A DNA stretch of 64,000 bases from Paraburkholderia nodosa DSM 21604 (GTDB taxonomy: Bacteria > Pseudomonadota > Gammaproteobacteria > Burkholderiales > Burkholderiaceae). Each line of letters starts with the position of its first letter. The stretch's first letter is position 1. Shown in pieces: positions 59,206 to 64,000 of this stretch. The position numbers and the translations under genes are program-made. The notes under the pieces are model-generated. The model saw nothing but the letters and a program-made list of their open reading frames with translations, was not told the DNA's origin and ran no database searches. Where the stretch lies: positions 105,419-169,418 of the forward strand of contig NZ_JAFA01000018.1 in assembly GCF_000519185.1 (NCBI RefSeq), given 5' to 3'.

Positions 59206-62200
59206 TTAGACCAGCACGCGCTCGATTCCGCCATTGTTCGCGTTCTGAACGTAGTCCGCCATCCAGTTTTCGCCAAGCAGGTGTCGGGCGATTTCCACCA
59301 CGATGTAGTCGGCTTCGATGTTGGCGTCTTCGTTGTACCGCGACAGACCCTGGAGGCACGACGGGCAGCTCGTCAGAATCTTGACGTCCTGCGTCGTACC
59401 CTGCCCGCCCGCTTCCTGCTGCGTCGCCGGCTGCACCCCGTTCGCGCCGTTGCCGACGATCGGAATGCCGCGCAGCTTCGCCGCGCCCTTGCGGATTTCC
59501 TCTTCCTTGCGGAAACGCACCTGCGTCGAAATGTCCGGGCGCGTCACGGCCAGCGTGCCCGATTCGCCGCAGCAGCGATCGTTCTTCTCGATCTTGTAGC
59601 CGTCGTGTTCAGAGCCCATCAGCTCGTTGACGAGCTTGACCGGATCGATCGTCTTGATCGGCGTGTGGCACGGGTCGTGGTACATGTAGCGCGTGCCCGT
59701 CACGCCGTCGAGCTTGATGCCCTTCTCCAGCAGGAACTCGTGGATGTCGATGATGCGGCATCCCGGGAAAATCTTGTCGAATTCATAACCCGCGAGCTGG
59801 TCGTAGCACGTCCCGCACGACACCACGACGGTCTTGATGTCGAGGTAGTTGAGCGTGTTCGCGACGCGATGGAACAGCACGCGGTTATCGGTGACGATCT
59901 TCTCGGCCTTGTCGTACTGGCCCGAGCCGCGCTGCGGATAGCCGCAGCACAGGTAGCCCGGCGGCAGCACCGTCTGCACGCCCGCTTCCCAGAGCATCGC
60001 CTGGGTGGCGAGGCCCACTTGCGAGAACAGACGCTCCGAGCCGCAGCCAGGGAAGTAGAACACCGCTTCCGAGTCGACGTTCGTCGTCTTCGGGTTGCGG
60101 ATGATCGGCACGATCTTGTTGTCTTCGATGTCGAGCAACGCGCGCGCCGTCTTCTTCGGCAGGTTGCCCGGCATCTTCTTGTTGACGAAGTGGATCACCT
60201 GCTCGACCACGGCCGGCTTGCCCGTGGATGCGGGCGGAAGCGCCGTCTGCTTCTTCGCGAACTTCTTGAACAGGTCGTTGCCAAGGCGCTGCGCCTTGTA
60301 GCCCACGCCCATCATCGCGGTGCGCGCGAGATTGATGGTCTGCGGGTTCGTGGCGTTCAGGAAGAACATGCCCGCCGCGTTACCCGCGTTGAACTTCTTC
60401 TTGCCCATCTTGCGCAGCAGATTGCGCATGTTCATGGTCACGTCGCCGAAGTCGATCTTGACCGGACACGGCGTCACGCACTTGTGGCAGACCGTGCAGT
60501 GGTCGGCCACGTCGTTGAACTCGTCCCAGTGCTTGATCGACACGCCGCGGCGCGTCTGCTCTTCGTACAGAAATGCTTCGACCAGCAAGGAGGTCGCGAG
60601 AATCTTGTTGCGCGGGCTGTAGAGCAGGTTCGCGCGCGGCACGTGGGTCGCGCACACCGGCTTGCACTTGCCGCAGCGCAGGCAGTCCTTCACCGAATCG
60701 GCAATTGCGCCAATGTCGGACTGCTGCATGATGAGCGACTCGTAGCCCATCAGGCCGAACGACGGCGTGTAGGCGTTGCGCAGGTCGGCGCCTTCGAGCA
60801 GCTTGCCCGCGTTGAAGCGGCCTTGCGGATCGACGCGCTGCTTGTAGGCGCGGAACTCGGCGATCTCGTCTTCCGTGAGGAATTCGAGCTTCGTGATGCC
60901 GATGCCGTGCTCGCCCGAGATCACGCCGTCGAGCGAACGCGCGAGCTTCATGATGCGTGCGACCGCATGGTGCGCGTCCTGCAGCATCTCGTAGTTGTCG
61001 GAGTTGACCGGCAGGTTCGTGTGCACGTTGCCGTCGCCGGCGTGCATGTGCAGCGCCACGAACACACGGCCGCGCAGCACCTTCTTGTGGATCGCCTGGG
61101 CCTCGTCGAGGATCGGCTTGAATTCGCCGCCGTTGAAGATCTTGCGCAGTTCCCCGCGGATCTCCTGCTTCCACGAAATGCGCACCGTGCGGTCCTGCGT
61201 CACGTGGAAGACGTTGGCGTCGGGCTGCACGTCCACGCGGTCGGCAAACTTCTCCGCCAGCGCCTCGTAGCCCAGCTGCACGAGGTAGTGCTGCGCCTCG
61301 CGCAGCGACAGATCGAGCTTCTCGCCCACGAAGGTCCAGCGCTCGCGCACGCGCTTGAGCAGGTCGAGCGCCTGCTGAACGCGGTCTTCGAGCAGTTCCG
61401 CCGAGGGAATCTCGTTCGCGTCGTCGGTCTTGCCGAGCGGCAGCTTGCCCGCCTTGAAGAACGCTTCGAGCGCGTCGACCAGTTGCAGCTTGTTCTTGAT
61501 CGACAGTTCGATGTTGATGCGCTCGATGCCGTCCGTGTACTCGCCCATGCGGTTGAGCGGAATCACGACGTCTTCGTTGATCTTGAACGCGTTGGTGTGC
61601 TTGGCAATGGCGGCCGTGCGGCTGCGGTCGAGCCAGAAGCGCTTGCGCGCCTCGGCGGACACCGCGACGAAGCCTTCGCCGCTCTTGCCGTTGGCCATGC
61701 GGATGACTTCCGAAGTCGCGGTGGCCACGGCATCGGCGTCGTCGCCGACGATATCGCCGATCAGCACCATCTTCGGAAACGCGTTGCGCTTGCTCTTGGT
61801 CGCGTAGCCAACGGCGCGCAGATAGCGCTCGTCGAGGTGCTCGAGACCCGCGAGAATCGCGCCGCCCTGCTTCGACGTTTCGAACAGGTAGTCCTTGATC
61901 TCGACGATGCTCGGAATCGCCTCGCGCGCCTGGCCGAAGAACTCCAGACACACCGTGCGCGTATGCGCGGGCATCTTGTGCAGCACCCAGCGCGCGGACG
62001 TGATGAGCCCGTCGCAGCCTTCCTTCTGCACGCCCGGCAGGCCGGCGAGGAACTTGTCGGTGACGTCCTTGCCGAGGCCTTCCTTGCGGAAGCGCTTGCC
62101 TTCGATATCGAGCGATTCGGAGCGCAGGAGCTTTTCGCCCGGCGCGTATTCGCCGTCGAACCACTTCAGCTCGAAGCGCGCCACGGGAATGTCGTGGATC

Positions 62201-63252
62201 TTGCCCATGTTGTGGTCAAGACGCGTGACCTCGAGCCAGTTGCCCTGCGGGTCGACCATGCGCCACCAGGCGAGATTGTCGAGCGCCGTGCCCCACAGCA
62301 CCGCCTTCTTGCCGCCCGCGTTCATCGCGACGTTGCCGCCGATGCAGGACGCATCGAGCGAAGTCGGATCGACTGCGAAGACGAAGCCCGCGGCGTCGGC
62401 GGCCTCGGTCACGCGGCGCGTGACCACGCCCGCGCCCGAGAAAATGGTCGCGACCTTGCGGTTCACGCCCGGCAGGTCGGTCATCTCGACCGGACCGAGC
62501 TGCTCGAGCTTTTCGGTATTGATCACGGCCGAGAACGGCGTGAGCGGCACTGCGCCGCCCGTGTAACCCGTGCCGCCTCCGCGCGGAATCACGGTGAGGC
62601 CGAGTTCGAAACAGGCCTTGATGAGGCCGGCGATTTCGGCTTCGGTATCGGGCGTGAGGACGACGAACGGATATTCCACGCGCCAGTCGGTCGCGTCGGT
62701 CACGTGCGAGACGCGCGCGAGGCCGTCGAAACGGATGTTGTCCTTCGCTGTGCGCTTGCCGAGCACCTTCGTCGCGCGGCGGCGCAGGTCGGCCATCTTC
62801 TCGAACTCGCCCGCGAAGGCGTCGATGGCGCGGCGCGTGGCGCTGACCAGTTTTTCCACGCGCGCGGCGCGGTCCACGCCTTCCTTGTCTGCATGCTCCT
62901 GCAGGTCGGCGCGGCGGCGCTTCTCGATTTCGGCGAGGCGGTGGTTCAACGCCTCGATCAGGAGCGCGCGGCGCTTCGGATTGTCGAGCAGATCGTCCTG
63001 CAGATACGGGTTGCGGCGCACGACCCAGATGTCGCCCAGCACCTCGTAGAGCATGCGCGCCGAGCGGCCGGTGCGGCGCTCCGCGCGCAGTTCGGCGAGC
63101 GCGTTCCATGCGTCTTCGCCGAGCAGGCGGATGACGATTTCGCGGTCCGAAAACGACGTGTAGTTATAGGGAATCTCGCGCAGGCGCGGTTCGACGTCGG
63201 CGGCCACGGCGGTGGCGGCGCCGTGAGGATCGAAAACTTGAGGTGCGTTCAT
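59206..63252 (-). CDS. Large FAD-linked oxidase / Fe-S oxidoreductase with DUF3683 domain
   Basis: This 1348-aa protein is a natural fusion. An N-terminal DUF3683-type region (about 20-195) is followed by a FAD-binding domain with RGGGTGYTGGAVP (about 224-236), the C-terminal FAD-oxidase domain (to about 760, with HMHAGDGNVHTNLPV), two 4Fe-4S motifs CLRCGKCKPVC (about 860) and CTVCHKCVTPC (about 924), and two CCG domains (FPGCGSERLF, CCGYPQRGSG; SCGTCYD, CCGESGT). The layout resembles a GlcD or D-lactate dehydrogenase joined to GlpC/GlcF, so a 2-hydroxyacid dehydrogenase passing electrons to quinone is likely. The exact substrate is unknown. ATG 63252 gives MNAPQVFDPHG. Confidence 0.9.
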   Translation of the reverse strand: MNAPQVFDPHGAATAVAADVEPRLREIPYNYTSFSDREIVIRLLGEDAWNALAELRAERRTGRSARMLYEVLGDIWVVRRNPYLQDDLLDNPKRRALLIEALNHRLAEIEKRRRADLQEHADKEGVDRAARVEKLVSATRRAIDAFAGEFEKMADLRRRATKVLGKRTAKDNIRFDGLARVSHVTDATDWRVEYPFVVLTPDTEAEIAGLIKACFELGLTVIPRGGGTGYTGGAVPLTPFSAVINTEKLEQLGPVEMTDLPGVNRKVATIFSGAGVVTRRVTEAADAAGFVFAVDPTSLDASCIGGNVAMNAGGKKAVLWGTALDNLAWWRMVDPQGNWLEVTRLDHNMGKIHDIPVARFELKWFDGEYAPGEKLLRSESLDIEGKRFRKEGLGKDVTDKFLAGLPGVQKEGCDGLITSARWVLHKMPAHTRTVCLEFFGQAREAIPSIVEIKDYLFETSKQGGAILAGLEHLDERYLRAVGYATKSKRNAFPKMVLIGDIVGDDADAVATATSEVIRMANGKSGEGFVAVSAEARKRFWLDRSRTAAIAKHTNAFKINEDVVIPLNRMGEYTDGIERINIELSIKNKLQLVDALEAFFKAGKLPLGKTDDANEIPSAELLEDRVQQALDLLKRVRERWTFVGEKLDLSLREAQHYLVQLGYEALAEKFADRVDVQPDANVFHVTQDRTVRISWKQEIRGELRKIFNGGEFKPILDEAQAIHKKVLRGRVFVALHMHAGDGNVHTNLPVNSDNYEMLQDAHHAVARIMKLARSLDGVISGEHGIGITKLEFLTEDEIAEFRAYKQRVDPQGRFNAGKLLEGADLRNAYTPSFGLMGYESLIMQQSDIGAIADSVKDCLRCGKCKPVCATHVPRANLLYSPRNKILATSLLVEAFLYEEQTRRGVSIKHWDEFNDVADHCTVCHKCVTPCPVKIDFGDVTMNMRNLLRKMGKKKFNAGNAAGMFFLNATNPQTINLARTAMMGVGYKAQRLGNDLFKKFAKKQTALPPASTGKPAVVEQVIHFVNKKMPGNLPKKTARALLDIEDNKIVPIIRNPKTTNVDSEAVFYFPGCGSERLFSQVGLATQAMLWEAGVQTVLPPGYLCCGYPQRGSGQYDKAEKIVTDNRVLFHRVANTLNYLDIKTVVVSCGTCYDQLAGYEFDKIFPGCRIIDIHEFLLEKGIKLDGVTGTRYMYHDPCHTPIKTIDPVKLVNELMGSEHDGYKIEKNDRCCGESGTLAVTRPDISTQVRFRKEEEIRKGAAKLRGIPIVGNGANGVQPATQQEAGGQGTTQDVKILTSCPSCLQGLSRYNEDANIEADYIVVEIARHLLGENWMADYVQNANNGGIERVLV

Positions 63253-63797
63253 GGTTGGACGACTCTTTGGGCCAGTCCCGCGCACGGCTCGCGGCCGCTG
63301 CAACGGATACTGACGGGGCGCGTGGGGCGCTATTCTGAAATCGTGTCCGCCTGTGGCAGGCTGCGGACGAAAGGGGTGGGGAGGCACATGGCGGCAACGC
63401 TCACGCCGATGGTTCCCCGGCGCTCGGATTTAGCGACACGATCGTGCGTGGCGGGCGTGCCGCTGCGCCGCCGGGCGGGTTACGCGCCGTGCGGACATCA
63501 AATGGGCTGTCCGAGGTTGCCAGTGCATCATCCGATCCTTGTTTCGAAAAAGGATTTTACCGCATGATCCGCACCCGCGCTGACGCGGCGTGGGAACCTG
63601 GTGAACACACAAGATTCACCTGCGTTGACGGACGATTCGCGCCGGATTGCGCGCGCTTTGACGATGATTTGCCTTCCGACCGGTCGGCGAATCGCGCCGC
63701 CGCATCCCGCGCCAGCCGCCTGCCCTGCCAGCGCGGGAGCCGTTGGCGCTATCATTTACGCTTTCCCGCCCTGAAACCGCGCCCGGCGCGCCCTCGC
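63253..63797. other. Divergent spacer between the oxidoreductase gene and ilvA
   Basis: These 545 bases hold no convincing gene. Short frames (63389-63568 plus, 63430-63612 and 63528-63755 minus) have no family features. On the minus strand TAAAAT (plus 63554-63559) in GCGGTAAAATCC is a possible -10 for the oxidoreductase gene with a leader of about 295 bases. On the plus strand TATCAT at about 63751-63756 in GCGCTATCATTTACG is a possible -10 for ilvA. Confidence 0.35.
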
Positions 63798-64000
63798 ATG
63801 GCCTCTCACGACGATTACCTGAAGAAAATCCTCACCGCCCGCGTCTACGATGTTGCCCGCGAGACCGAACTCGAGCGCGCCCCGAACCTCTCGGCGCGCC
63901 TGCGCAACGCCGTGTTCCTCAAGCGCGAGGACAACCAGCCGGTGTTCTCCTTCAAGCTGCGCGGCGCCTACAACAAGATGGCGCATCTCTCGCCCGCGCA
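63798..64000 (+). CDS. ilvA: Threonine ammonia-lyase IlvA (N-terminal part, cut by window end)
   Basis: IlvA deaminates threonine to 2-oxobutanoate, the first step of isoleucine synthesis. Only 67 codons are visible. They read MASHDDYLKKILTARVYDVA, a typical biosynthetic IlvA N-terminus, then VFLKREDNQPVFSFKLRGAYNKM, where the lysine in SFKLRGAYN binds pyridoxal phosphate. The stop and the C-terminal regulatory ACT domains lie outside the window. The gene is divergent from the oxidoreductase gene. Confidence 0.93.
   Translation, partial: MASHDDYLKKILTARVYDVARETELERAPNLSARLRNAVFLKREDNQPVFSFKLRGAYNKMAHLSPA

Noticed and set aside
59281..63567. 1428-codon open frame on the plus strand, opposite the large oxidoreductase
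   Set aside because: Its translation is Arg/His/Val-rich without domains; it mirrors the high-GC codon bias of the real minus-strand gene, which has FAD and Fe-S motifs.
63389..63568. 59-codon plus-strand frame ending at TGA before ilvA
   Set aside because: It is the tail of the long shadow frame opposite the oxidoreductase gene and has no ribosome site or family pattern.

Overview
The window is about 64 kb of GC-rich chromosome from a beta-proteobacterium of the Burkholderiaceae, most likely a Paraburkholderia, Caballeronia or Burkholderia relative. This rests on gene content and order (phoH-ybeY-corC-lnt-glyQS-gmhB-plsC, lptD-surA-pdxA-ksgA, ubiE-ubiJ-ubiB) and the strong G/C third-position codon bias. 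No rRNA, tRNA, CRISPR array, transposase or integrase was seen. Almost everything is housekeeping; one block, about 11.2-23.2 kb, is accessory in character.

Layout. (1) 1-11.2 kb, plus strand: a possible miaB tail, then phoH, ybeY, chaC, corC (closed by a strong terminator), lnt, glyQ, glyS, gmhB, plsC and a YgjP-like metallopeptidase. (2) 11.2-23.2 kb, minus strand: a compact, tightly overlapping Wzx/Wzy exopolysaccharide operon, transcribed as priming transferase, Wza-type exporter, Wzb phosphatase, Wzc autokinase, one GT4 glycosyltransferase, pyruvyl transferase, flippase, polymerase and a secreted GH-A-type glycosidase. It is visibly more AT-rich than its flanks. A 47-codon putative membrane-peptide ORF sits at its distal edge and a roughly 590-base gene-free leader at its proximal edge. 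(3) 23.2-24.8 kb: divergent gloA and a panE-like gene, with an unusually structured 197-base spacer (22-bp perfect palindrome, four 13-bp tandem repeats, a hairpin at the gloA ribosome site). (4) 24.8-30.6 kb, minus: lptD-surA-pdxA-ksgA, divergent from amgK-murU (peptidoglycan recycling). (5) 32.7-41.5 kb: an Atm1-type ABC exporter, a YciA-type thioesterase, a large PAS-GGDEF-EAL protein, a nitrate-reductase-associated family protein divergent from fdhD, and an enoyl-CoA hydratase.

(6) 41.6-47.9 kb, minus: a beta-oxidation operon (TetR regulator, fadE-type dehydrogenase, fadN-type bifunctional enzyme, fadA-type thiolase), arranged like the Bacillus subtilis fadNAE set and ended by a good terminator. 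(7) 48.1-53.1 kb, minus: fmdB, DUF502 gene, aspS, terminator, nudB and clsB. (8) 53.3-63.3 kb, minus: a very large FAD/Fe-S oxidoreductase, a HIT protein, a DUF971 protein, ubiE, a Tim44-like protein, terminator, ubiJ, ubiB and a TPMT-like methyltransferase. (9) The window ends inside ilvA (plus).

How the genes work together: outer-membrane and envelope biogenesis (lnt, gmhB, plsC, lptD, surA, amgK/murU, clsB, the EPS operon) is the main theme, followed by ubiquinone synthesis, fatty-acid oxidation and translation (glyQS, aspS, ybeY, ksgA). No clearly new defence or mobile system was found. The best candidates for a second look are the minimal EPS operon with a single elongating glycosyltransferase and a built-in glycosidase, and the gloA/panE spacer.
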